DNA from: Candidatus Iainarchaeum sp.
GTDB taxonomy: Archaea; Iainarchaeota; Iainarchaeia; Iainarchaeales; UBA10219
Reading direction: 5' to 3'
Length of the DNA stretch: 64,000 nucleotides
Assembly (NCBI GenBank): GCA_018304425.1
Contig: JAGVWE010000002.1
Location: 310,001-374,000, forward strand
This document shows positions 56,799 to 64,000 of the stretch, piece by piece. Below the pieces are notes generated by a model. That model saw only the letters and a program-made list of their open reading frames with translations, did no database searches and was not told where the DNA came from. Position 1 is the first letter of the stretch. The number at the start of each line of letters is the position of its first letter. Both the position numbers and the translations under genes were made by a program.

Positions 56799-58022
56799 GT
56801 GATAGACGCCGAAATATTCGTGGTGGCCTTCAAGAACATCCGCCAACAGGGCCTGCGAAGCTATTTGACGCTGTTAGGCGTAATCATCGGCATTGCCTCC
56901 ATCGTGGCCCTGATGTCCATCGGCGAGGGCCTGAACCTGGCAGTCCAAGAACAATTCGACCGGCTGGGAGCCAACACCCTCTTCCTCACGGCGGGAAACA
57001 CGCAGGTCGGCCAAAGCGGCGGCAGCCCCACGACCACCATCCAGTACCGGTTGAAGGACGCTGACCTCTCCCGGATTGAAAGCTATCCAACCGTTGAAGA
57101 AGTCATCCCCTTTTACTCCCTGTTCGGGCCGGTACGGCATGGCACCGAGGAAGTCAGCGCCAGCATCATCGGCTTTGACGCCGAAAAAGCGGCTTCCCTG
57201 ATGTCAACGGGCTTCCTGGATGTGGAAAGCGGCCGAATGTTCGACGAAAAGGAGGCCTTCGTGGCCGTGGTGGGCAAAAAATTCGCGGAAGACAGTTTCA
57301 AACGCGAACTGAGGCCAAGGGGCACCCTTGAAATCGGCGGCAAGAAGTTCAGGATCATCGGCATCCTCAAGGAAGCCGCGACCACGGTGGGTGGGGGCGG
57401 GCCCAACACGGGCCAAGTCATTTTCGTGCCAGAGAAATCCTTCCGGCAGGTGACCGAGGTGGACACGCCCAACTTCGTCATGGTCAAAACCTTCACCAAG
57501 GAACAAGTCAACGAAAGCAAGGAACGCATCCAACGCTACCTGGACAACAAGTATGGGGAGAAAAACTTCAACGTGAGTACGGCCGAACAGGTGCTGGAAC
57601 GCATGAGCCAAGTGCTCAGCATCCTCTCGCTGGTCCTGGTGGGCATTGCCGCGGTCTCCCTGATAGTGGGCGGGGTTGGCATCATGAGTTCCATGGTCAC
57701 GGCCGTCCTTGAACGGACCCGGGAAATCGGGGTCATGAAAGCCATTGGTGCCACCAACAAAACCATTCTCTCCCTCTTCCTCATCGAAGCCGCAATGATT
57801 GGGGGTGTCGGCGGCATCATTGGCGCCATGCTTGGAATGGCCTTGTCCCAGGGCATTGCCGGCATCGGGCAGTCCACGGGCATCAACCTCAGGGCCCCGG
57901 TCTCCCTGGAACTGTTCCTCGGCGCGCTGGCCTTCTCCATGCTGGTCGGCATGGTCTCAGGGCTCTACCCCGCGAAACGAGCCGCGGACCTGGACCCGGT
58001 GGAGGCCTTAAGATATGAGTAA
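56799..58022 (+). CDS. MacB/FtsX-type ABC exporter permease
   Basis: A 407-residue permease with one N-terminal helix (LRSYLTLLGVIIGIASIVALMSIGEG), a periplasm-side MacB-like core domain (residues 45-270) and three C-terminal helices with ERTREIGVMKAIGATNKTIL. This is the MacB/FtsX arrangement. The start is a GTG at 56799. Its end overlaps the DUF1858 gene by 8 bp. Confidence 0.92.
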   Translation: MIDAEIFVVAFKNIRQQGLRSYLTLLGVIIGIASIVALMSIGEGLNLAVQEQFDRLGANTLFLTAGNTQVGQSGGSPTTTIQYRLKDADLSRIESYPTVEEVIPFYSLFGPVRHGTEEVSASIIGFDAEKAASLMSTGFLDVESGRMFDEKEAFVAVVGKKFAEDSFKRELRPRGTLEIGGKKFRIIGILKEAATTVGGGGPNTGQVIFVPEKSFRQVTEVDTPNFVMVKTFTKEQVNESKERIQRYLDNKYGEKNFNVSTAEQVLERMSQVLSILSLVLVGIAAVSLIVGGVGIMSSMVTAVLERTREIGVMKAIGATNKTILSLFLIEAAMIGGVGGIIGAMLGMALSQGIAGIGQSTGINLRAPVSLELFLGALAFSMLVGMVSGLYPAKRAADLDPVEALRYE

Positions 58023-58254
58023 AAGCAAGAACCTGCCCGTCAAGATCACCAAGGATATGACAGTCCAAGAGATCGTGGAACGGTTTCCCATGACCCTGCC
58101 CGTCATGATGAAGTATGGGATTCACTGCTTTGGCTGCCATGCCTCGACCTGGGAGACCCTTGAGACGGGCGTGAAAGGCCACGGCATGAACGACGCGCAA
58201 CTCTCGGAAATGCTCAAGGAAATGAATGAGTGCGTGAAAGACTATGAAGAGTAG
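58015..58254 (+). CDS. DUF1858 small redox protein
   Basis: A 79-residue protein of the DUF1858 hybrid-cluster-associated redox disulfide family: IVERFPMTLPVMMKYGIHCFGCHASTWETLETG shows the Cys-x2-Cys pair and HGMNDAQLSEMLKEM the second part. It may bind a cluster or act as a disulfide carrier. It overlaps the permease gene and converges on nth. Confidence 0.9.
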   Translation: MSKSKNLPVKITKDMTVQEIVERFPMTLPVMMKYGIHCFGCHASTWETLETGVKGHGMNDAQLSEMLKEMNECVKDYEE

Positions 58255-58258
58255 TGGG

Positions 58259-58912
58259 CTACTTCTTTTTCCGCTTCGCGTATACGTCTCGAAAGTAATC
58301 GCAGTACTCTTGCAGCGGGCAGTCGCCGCACCGCGGATGAACGGACTTGCAGCGGTGCTGACCGAACTTGACGAACAACTCGTTGAGCTCGCCCCATCTG
58401 CGCTTGGGAACGAGGCGGGCGAGTGCCTGCTCGGTTTGCTTGGGCGTTTTCGTGTGCACCAGGCCCAAGCGGTTGGGGATGCGGTGCACGTGCGTGTCCA
58501 CCGGAATCACTTGCTGGTCAAAGGAAAAGCAGAGCACGCAGTTCGCGGTCTTTCTGCCGACGCCGGGAAGCGAGGTGAGCTCTTCGAGCGTTGAAGGGAC
58601 GCGACCACTGAAATCTGAGAGGATGCGGCGTGCGGTCTCCTTGACGCGCGGGGCCTTGGTGGGGTAAAAGGAGACCGGGTAGATGAGCTTCTGGATGGAG
58701 CGGGTTGGGGCGCGGGAAAGGGCCTTGGCGTCCGGGTAACGGGCGAACAAGCGCGCGGCCGCGGCCCCGGTCACGGGGTCACGGGTCTGCGCGGAAAGCA
58801 TGGTGGCAATCAGGGTGTGGAACGGGTCCACGTGGTGCACCACGGGCTTGGTTTCGCCGACCTCACAGCGGAGCAGGCGAAGGACTTCCAGGACGTCCTT
58901 GGAGTGGGCCAC
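58259..58912 (-). CDS. nth: Endonuclease III, DNA glycosylase/AP lyase
   Basis: A 217-residue HhH-GPD repair enzyme that removes oxidised pyrimidines. TSLPGVGRKTANCVL holds the hairpin and the catalytic Lys, VDTHVHRIPNRLG the catalytic Asp, and the C-terminal Cys-x6-Cys-x2-Cys-x5-Cys (CKSVHPRCGDCPLQEYC) binds a [4Fe-4S] cluster. Length fits the family. Confidence 0.95.
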   Translation of the reverse strand: MAHSKDVLEVLRLLRCEVGETKPVVHHVDPFHTLIATMLSAQTRDPVTGAAAARLFARYPDAKALSRAPTRSIQKLIYPVSFYPTKAPRVKETARRILSDFSGRVPSTLEELTSLPGVGRKTANCVLCFSFDQQVIPVDTHVHRIPNRLGLVHTKTPKQTEQALARLVPKRRWGELNELFVKFGQHRCKSVHPRCGDCPLQEYCDYFRDVYAKRKKK

Positions 58913-58916
58913 GGCA

Positions 58917-59648
58917 TCACCCAGCTACCGACTTGAAAGCGAGGAGGAAGCCGATGAGCAGGGGCTGGTGCACGAGGTAGATCCACAGCGTGTGGCGACC
59001 CAGCCACTGCAGGCCCCGCGGAAAACGGGGGAAAACGGCGAGCAACCGCCGGCCACGGGCATAATAGTGGTTGCCGAAAAAGACCCCGAAGAGGAACAAG
59101 CCAAACCAGGGAACCAGGGGAAAGTAGTCCAGAGAGTAAAACCAGGTTGGGGGAACGCCAAGGGGGAGCAGCCAAGGCGTGGAGGTGGAGAGGTTGTTTA
59201 CGTAGGGAGCCGCAACGAAGAAGGCGATGGCGGCGGCGAGCGCGGGCCAAGTGGATCTTGCGAGGGGGAGGGCGAGGAGCGTGCTGAGCGCCAAGAAGTG
59301 GATGATGCCGAACACGATATAGCCGTTGTGGGGGTAGACCCAGGTTACGACTGTGATGAGGAGGGCGACGAAAGCCAGGGAGAGAAAACGGCGAAAGGCC
59401 TTGGCAGGAAAGGGAACGCCTTTGCGCCGCGCGGAGGCGCGGCTGAGCGCAAGGGAGATGCCGGCCACGACGACCATGGTCGAGGCAGCGAACCGCTGGA
59501 GGACGAGGTAGGGGCCGGCATAGGGTTCCAAGGCGGAGAGACCAAGGAAGCTGAGGTCAAAGAAGAAGTGGAACAGCACCACGGCCAGGATGCCGACGCC
59601 ACGCAAGGCATCAACCTCTTCAATGCGGGGCGAGGCGGACATGGACAT
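58917..59648 (-). CDS. DUF1624 membrane acyltransferase-like protein
   Basis: A 243-residue membrane protein with about seven helices. RIEEVDALRGVGILAVVLFHFFFDLSF is the DUF1624 signature related to heparan-alpha-glucosaminide N-acetyltransferases, with LGRHTLWIYLVHQPLLIGFLL at the end. It may acylate surface sugars or lipids. The start at 59648 overlaps the zinc-ribbon gene's stop as TGATG; an ATG at 59642 is close by. Confidence 0.85.
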   Translation of the reverse strand: MSMSASPRIEEVDALRGVGILAVVLFHFFFDLSFLGLSALEPYAGPYLVLQRFAASTMVVVAGISLALSRASARRKGVPFPAKAFRRFLSLAFVALLITVVTWVYPHNGYIVFGIIHFLALSTLLALPLARSTWPALAAAIAFFVAAPYVNNLSTSTPWLLPLGVPPTWFYSLDYFPLVPWFGLFLFGVFFGNHYYARGRRLLAVFPRFPRGLQWLGRHTLWIYLVHQPLLIGFLLAFKSVAG

Positions 59649-59812
59649 CAGATTGTGAGGGCGAGCAACTGGTTGCCGCAGCATCGCGGGACGCGGACTT
59701 CCTTGCCGCACTTCCCGCAGAGGAAGCGGTTCTCGTCGAGCACCATGTCCTTGCTGCAGCAGGCCGGAATCTTCAGCGAGGTGTCGCAAATCTCACATTT
59801 GGCCAAGGCCAT
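59648..59812 (-). CDS. 54-residue zinc-ribbon protein
   Basis: A small protein with four Cys pairs: CEICDTS, ACCSKD, CGKCGKE and RCCGNQ, enough for two zinc sites. Start at 59812 (MALAKCEIC) is about 24 bp after a TTTATTCC box on the minus strand. Function unknown. It overlaps the DUF1624 gene. Confidence 0.75.
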   Translation of the reverse strand: MALAKCEICDTSLKIPACCSKDMVLDENRFLCGKCGKEVRVPRCCGNQLLALTI

Positions 59813-59863
59813 GGAAGAAGAAAGGAGAAAAAGGAATAAAAAAGGGAACGGGGGTTGCACGGT

Positions 59864-61117
59864 TTAATACCCGCGCAACTCGGCCGCTTTCCGCATCTTC
59901 TGCAAGGCATAGACGTAGGCCGCTGTCCGCATGTCGATTTTGTGCTCTTTTTTCACGGCCCAGATGTCCTTGAAGCTGTTATTGATCTGCTTTTTCAGCA
60001 AGTCGAAGACGTAGTCCTGGGTCCAGTAGAAGCCCATGCGGTTCTGCACCCACTCCAAGTAGGAAACATAGACTCCGCCGGAGTTGGCGAGGATGTCCGG
60101 GACCACGACTGTGCCCTTCTTGTGCAGGATTTCGTCGGCTTCCGGGGTGGTGGGGCCATTCGCCAGTTCCACGATGAGCTTGGCCTTGACCTTGGCCGCA
60201 TTGGCCTTTGTAATCTGGTTCTCCAAGGCGCAGGGGAACAATACATCGACCGGCAATTCCAGGAGCTCCTCGTTGGATATCTTCTTGGCCTTGCCGAAGC
60301 CGACCACGGAACCCTTTTTTTCCTTGAATGCAATGACTTCCGGAATGTTCAAGCCATTGGAGTCATGGATGCCGCCCTTGGAGTCTGACACGGCAACCAC
60401 TTTGAAACCGTGGTCGTGACATATTTTGGCGATGAACATGCCCGCGTTGCCGAAACCCTGCACGGCAAGGGTTGGGTTGGCGAGGCCCAGTTCGCGGAGC
60501 GCGGTCTCAAAGCAGTAGTAACCGCCCTGCGCGGTGGAGGTGCCGCGGCCGGCCGAGCCACCCAATTCGAGGGGCTTCCCGGTGATGAAGGCAGGATAAC
60601 TGCCGCGATGCAGCTTTTCGAATTCATCCAGCATCCAGGCCATGATTTGGCCGTCCGTGTAAACGTCGGGCGCGGGAATGTCCCTATCCGGGCCGATAAA
60701 GTCCACCAGCTTGTCGATGTAGGCTCTGGAAAGCCGCTCGAGTTCGCCCTTGGAGAGTTCCTTGGGGTTAACGATGATGCCCCCTTTTCCCCCGCCATAG
60801 GGGATGTTGATAACCGTGCACTTCCAGGACATCCAAAAGGCAAGAGCTTTTACCTCGTCCCTGGAAACGTTCCAGTGGTAGCGGATGCCGCCCTTGGCCG
60901 GGCCCATGAAGGTGTTGAAGTGCGCTCGATAACCCGTGAAAATCTTGAGCTTGCCGTTGTCCATGTGCACCGGGATGCTGACTTCCATCAACTCCATGGG
61001 CTGCGTGAACAAGTCAAAGTACGCTGGTTTGAGGTCAATGACCTTCGCGGCCTTCGCCAGCTGCGCGATGCCGTTATCGAACGGGTTTGAACCGGTTGCT
61101 TCCATGGCTTTTGTCAT
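59864..61117 (-). CDS. gdhA: Glutamate dehydrogenase
   Basis: A 417-residue NAD(P)-dependent enzyme linking 2-oxoglutarate and ammonia to glutamate. GPAKGGIRYHWNVSRDEVKALAFWMSWKCTVINIPYGGGKGGI contains, in pieces, the glutamate-binding Lys and the catalytic PYGGGKGG; VQGFGNAGMFIAK is the Rossmann loop and LANSGGVYVSYLEWVQN the C-terminal motif. GGAGGAG lies 8 bp before the ATG at 61117, preferred over 61138. Confidence 0.96.
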   Translation of the reverse strand: MTKAMEATGSNPFDNGIAQLAKAAKVIDLKPAYFDLFTQPMELMEVSIPVHMDNGKLKIFTGYRAHFNTFMGPAKGGIRYHWNVSRDEVKALAFWMSWKCTVINIPYGGGKGGIIVNPKELSKGELERLSRAYIDKLVDFIGPDRDIPAPDVYTDGQIMAWMLDEFEKLHRGSYPAFITGKPLELGGSAGRGTSTAQGGYYCFETALRELGLANPTLAVQGFGNAGMFIAKICHDHGFKVVAVSDSKGGIHDSNGLNIPEVIAFKEKKGSVVGFGKAKKISNEELLELPVDVLFPCALENQITKANAAKVKAKLIVELANGPTTPEADEILHKKGTVVVPDILANSGGVYVSYLEWVQNRMGFYWTQDYVFDLLKKQINNSFKDIWAVKKEHKIDMRTAAYVYALQKMRKAAELRGY

Positions 61118-61233
61118 TCCACCACTCCTCCAAGACACGAACTAAGGACGAATTAAGATGGGTGGGAGTAGAAGGTTCTTAAGGCTAACGGCAAACGGCT
61201 AACCAAAGCACAGCAATCGACGAAAAGCTGGAA

Positions 61234-62166
61234 TCAGGTTTCCTTGTAGTCGATGTACGCCGTTTTTCCGCGGAGAAACCTGACCACGGACAAGGCCGCC
61301 GAACAACCGTCACCAGCGGACTTCACGGCCTGCGCGTCCGCCCCGGTGCAGTCCCCGGCCGCGAAGACCCCTGGTAGGTTGGTCTGCTGGTGCGCGTCCA
61401 CCTGGATGTTCGTGCCCTGCATTTCCAGGCCCAGCTTGTTGGCAAACGCCGTTGCACCGGTGGCGCCAAAGGCAACGAAGGCGCCATCAAACTTTTCGCG
61501 CTGGTTGCCCTCGAAGAGGACGGTTTCGAGGCCCTTTTCGCCTTCGAAGGCCAGCACCTTCTCAGCCCGCATTTTCACTTGATGGGCCTTCAACTCGGCG
61601 AGCAGCTCCGGGCTCACCTCCCAGGGCCGGCCATTTGAGAAAAGGGTGAGGTCCTTTGTGTACGGCAGCAACTCGAGGGCTTCGTGGGCCGCGTAATTGG
61701 CGTGACCGATGACGCAGACCCTCTTGTCCTTGAAGAAAAAGCCGTCGCAGACCACGCAGTAGTGCACGCCCTTGCCGGTCAGACGCTGCTCGTCCTTTAT
61801 CCCGGCCAGCTTGTAGGACTTGCCGCACGCGATGATGACGGCCTTGGCTGCAAACGACTGGCGCTTGTCCGTTTCCACGAGAAAGCCCCCGCCCTCCCTG
61901 GGCTGCAGGTTGACGGCTTCCTCCTCCAAGTGGACGGCCCCATACTTCTTGCAATGGGCCAGGGAACGTTCCTGGAACTCCTTCCCCCCAACCATGTCCG
62001 GATAGGAGAGGTAATTCGCCACCTTCTCGGCCTTGGCAATGGCGGACTTGAACGGGAAGCCGAGGACCAAGGTCTTCAACTGGGCGCGCGCCGTGTAAAG
62101 CGCGGCGCCAAGCCCGGCCGGGCCCGCACCAATGATGAGGACTTCAAACGATTGGGGTTCGGACAT
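61234..62166 (-). CDS. trxB: Thioredoxin reductase
   Basis: A 310-residue FAD/NAD(P)H enzyme. GAGPAGLGAALYTAR binds FAD, the redox pair is YCVVCDG and VFAAGDCTG closes the FAD site. The NAD-binding loop reads CVIGHANYAAHEAL rather than GGGNSA, a change that may alter cofactor use. It should reduce the glutaredoxin-like protein coded 6 bp upstream. The ATG at 62166 is used. Confidence 0.93.
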   Translation of the reverse strand: MSEPQSFEVLIIGAGPAGLGAALYTARAQLKTLVLGFPFKSAIAKAEKVANYLSYPDMVGGKEFQERSLAHCKKYGAVHLEEEAVNLQPREGGGFLVETDKRQSFAAKAVIIACGKSYKLAGIKDEQRLTGKGVHYCVVCDGFFFKDKRVCVIGHANYAAHEALELLPYTKDLTLFSNGRPWEVSPELLAELKAHQVKMRAEKVLAFEGEKGLETVLFEGNQREKFDGAFVAFGATGATAFANKLGLEMQGTNIQVDAHQQTNLPGVFAAGDCTGADAQAVKSAGDGCSAALSVVRFLRGKTAYIDYKET

Positions 62167-62172
62167 CAAAAA

Positions 62173-62406
62173 TCACGGGATTTTAAGCACGCGCTTGAGG
62201 TTGGCCTCGCTGTAGCCGACCAACACCCTTCCATCCACGTCAATGACCGGGACGCCGCTTTGCCCGGACTTCTCGACCAGCTCCTCGGCGGCCTTCTCAT
62301 CGGTTGAAACGTCTTTAACCGTGTAGGGAATGCCCTTTGAGTCCAGGAAGGCCTTGGCGTCGGCACAATAATGACAGGCCGGCGTGGAATAGATGGTTAT
62401 CTTCAC
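62173..62406 (-). CDS. Glutaredoxin-like protein
   Basis: A 77-residue redox protein of the NrdH/mycoredoxin type: CHYC at residues 11-14, SGVPVIDVDG (cis-Pro loop) and GYSEANLKRVL. Likely electron carrier for the reductase gene downstream. The ATG is 25 bp from the TTATTTAA box shared with ppcA. Confidence 0.93.
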   Translation of the reverse strand: MKITIYSTPACHYCADAKAFLDSKGIPYTVKDVSTDEKAAEELVEKSGQSGVPVIDVDGRVLVGYSEANLKRVLKIP

Positions 62407-62427
62407 AACAAGACAGAGAAGAAAAAG

Positions 62428-62435
62428 TTATTTAA
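62428..62435. promoter_or_regulatory. TTATTTAA box midway between two leaderless starts
   Basis: The box is centred at 62431-62432, 25 to 26 bp from both the glutaredoxin ATG (62406) and the ppcA ATG (62457). It is the only TATA-like sequence in the gap, so one core may drive both directions. Confidence 0.6.
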
Positions 62436-62456
62436 TGGTTGGCCCAGCATGCATGC

Positions 62457-63971
62457 ATGCACCGGAAAATCCCGGCCACCATGGCCACGCAGCACCCGGA
62501 CAACGCGAACGCGCCCTACTGGAAGAAGGGCTCGGCTTTCATCAATTCCGCGGACGAATTGAGGGAATGCTACCTGAACTTCGACGATTTGGGCTGCCAG
62601 GAATACATGTGGGACTGGGAAGGCAAGTACGTGGATGAGGGCATCGTCGACAAGCTGTTGAAGGAATACTACGACTTTTTTCGCAGGAAACCACTGGGCA
62701 AGGAACGGTTCTTGACCCTGCGCATCCCCCGCATGGACGATAGACGCAACTACCCGCGGATTGCGAGGGCATTCATGACCCTGATGACGGCCGAAGACCT
62801 GGCAGCCGAACTCGGCATGAAACACATGCCGGTCTTCGAAATCATTCTGCCATTCACCCGGGAGGCGCGCACCCTCGTGAAACTGCAGAAAAAGTTCGCG
62901 CTGGCCACCAAGTTCAAGAAACAAGTGTTTACTTCCAGCAAAGCCCCCGGAGGGGACATCCAGACCATCCCCCTCATAGAAGACGTCAACAACCTAGTAG
63001 GTTCGCGGAAAATCCTGGAACAATACGTGCGCCTGCACAAGAAGGCATTTGGGCGAAAACCCGCGCACATTCGGCCGTTCATCGCCCGCTCGGACCCCGC
63101 CTTGAACGCGGGAATGATTCCCGCCACGATAGCGGCCAAGGCCGCTCTAAGCCAGTACCGGGGCTTTGCAGCGGAAAGCGGCGTGGGCATATACCCCATC
63201 ATCGGCACGGGCAGCAACCCCTTCCGCGGCAACCTCCGCCCCAACAACCTGGGAAGGTTCATGAAAGAATATGCTGGCGTGCGCACCGTGACCGTGCAGT
63301 CGGCCTTCCGCTACGACTACCCCCGCGGCATGGTGCGGAACGCGGTCAAGAAACTGAATGAAGGACTCCGAAAGGGAAAGGCCATGGCGTTCGACAAGCA
63401 AGACGTGAAGAACGTGCGCGAACTCAACCAGGTTTTTGCGCGGCACTACTTTGAGACCGTGCTCCAGATCGCGCCCGACATCAACGCGGTTTCCAGGTTC
63501 GTGCCACCCAGACGGGAACGCCTCACCCACACGGAGCGATTCGGTTATGGGCGGAAAATCGGCCGGCACCTGATGCCCCGGGTCATCCCATTTTGCGCGG
63601 CCCTGTATAGCCTGGGCGTGCCCCCGGAACTGATTGGAACCGGGCGGGGGCTGCTGGAAGCCGAGAAACGGGGGCTCCTGGACTGGCTCGAAGAAAAATA
63701 CCTGTTCCTGGCCCAGGACTTGCGGGAAGCCGGCAGCTACTTGAACCGCGAGAACCTCGAAAGCCTGGCTGGAAGGGGAAGGGGCTGGCGGAAAATCATC
63801 GAAGACGTGGAAGGCATTGAAGGCACGCTTGCCTTGAACCTGGGGCCAGCCAAGACCGAGCACTTCCTGCATAGGAACCTGACCGGCAACATCCTCCTCA
63901 AGTGGGGCGCTGGAAAACCCCTCACCGAAGAAATCGAGGAAACGGCCAGGATTAGACAGGTGCTTGGATAG
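62457..63971 (+). CDS. ppcA: Archaeal-type phosphoenolpyruvate carboxylase
   Basis: A 504-residue PEP carboxylase of the short archaeal class, forming oxaloacetate from PEP and bicarbonate. RKIPATMATQHPDNANAPYW is the class hallmark at the N-terminus; KAPGGDIQTIPLIED, HIRPFIARSDPALNAG and TGSNPFRGNLRPNN are active-site blocks. The ATG at 62457 is chosen from three overlapping ATGs in GCATGCATGCATGC because it is in frame and 26 bp from the TATA-like box. It ends 29 bp before the window edge. Confidence 0.95.
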   Translation: MHRKIPATMATQHPDNANAPYWKKGSAFINSADELRECYLNFDDLGCQEYMWDWEGKYVDEGIVDKLLKEYYDFFRRKPLGKERFLTLRIPRMDDRRNYPRIARAFMTLMTAEDLAAELGMKHMPVFEIILPFTREARTLVKLQKKFALATKFKKQVFTSSKAPGGDIQTIPLIEDVNNLVGSRKILEQYVRLHKKAFGRKPAHIRPFIARSDPALNAGMIPATIAAKAALSQYRGFAAESGVGIYPIIGTGSNPFRGNLRPNNLGRFMKEYAGVRTVTVQSAFRYDYPRGMVRNAVKKLNEGLRKGKAMAFDKQDVKNVRELNQVFARHYFETVLQIAPDINAVSRFVPPRRERLTHTERFGYGRKIGRHLMPRVIPFCAALYSLGVPPELIGTGRGLLEAEKRGLLDWLEEKYLFLAQDLREAGSYLNRENLESLAGRGRGWRKIIEDVEGIEGTLALNLGPAKTEHFLHRNLTGNILLKWGAGKPLTEEIEETARIRQVLG

Positions 63972-64000
63972 CCTGCCGGAACCCTGCTCGTCAATCGCCG

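Overview
The window reads as one compact block of an archaeal chromosome. Firmly archaeal genes include a RadA recombinase, an RPA with an internal zinc ribbon, a geranylgeranylglyceryl phosphate (GGGP) synthase for ether lipids, archaeal PEP carboxylase, Pus10, KaiC-like ATPases and type IV pilins with class III signal peptides. Small size, many single-TM secreted proteins and the pilin style resemble DPANN archaea (Diapherotrites-like); that placement is inference. Coding density is very high: convergent genes overlap at their stop codons and operon members overlap as ATGA or TGATG. First genes of transcripts mostly look leaderless (TATA-like box centred 24-28 bp before the start codon), while internal genes carry GGAGG-type Shine-Dalgarno sites. 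I saw no tRNA, rRNA, CRISPR array or insertion sequence.

Layout. 1-9880: RibD fragment, RtcA, an SDR epimerase, a helical unknown, GGGP synthase, a metallo-beta-lactamase-fold hydrolase, a nitroreductase, RPA, two paralogous lipoproteins and a Kef-type antiporter. 9904-20000: a methyltransferase, three more small lipoproteins, a membrane protein with a possible 19-codon leader, RadA with an altered P-loop, an AhpD-like protein, Pus10, a CBS protein with an HPF-like tail, a PPC-domain protein and a thioredoxin-fold protein. 19962-33060: a type IV pilus locus (pilin, two TadB/C-type membrane proteins, secretion ATPase, Cys-rich lipoprotein, five pilin-like proteins), flanked on both sides by KaiC-like proteins, three of them without a P-loop, and a CheY-like receiver.

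33067-41524: OsmC followed by a metal/thiol island: a Met-rich membrane protein, two membrane-anchored winged-helix proteins (one at each end), a CopA copper ATPase, tiny membrane proteins, a YHS protein, a thioredoxin-CcdA fusion and three anchored Cys proteins, two of which end in the same MVGGC tail. I regard this island as the best candidate for an undescribed system: copper export and periplasm-side thiol or metal handling under local membrane-sensor control. 41524-45534: a minimal two-subunit NiFe hydrogenase with HypC, a maturation protease and a DUF6390-like protein. 45566-51559: a zinc-ribbon protein, a CuA-motif cupredoxin lipoprotein and a five-gene oligopeptide ABC importer. 51675-64000: MetRS fused to a B3/4 editing-type domain, SAM hydroxide adenosyltransferase, a MacB-type ABC exporter with an exported partner, DUF1858, endonuclease III, DUF1624, glutamate dehydrogenase, thioredoxin reductase with a glutaredoxin, and PEP carboxylase.
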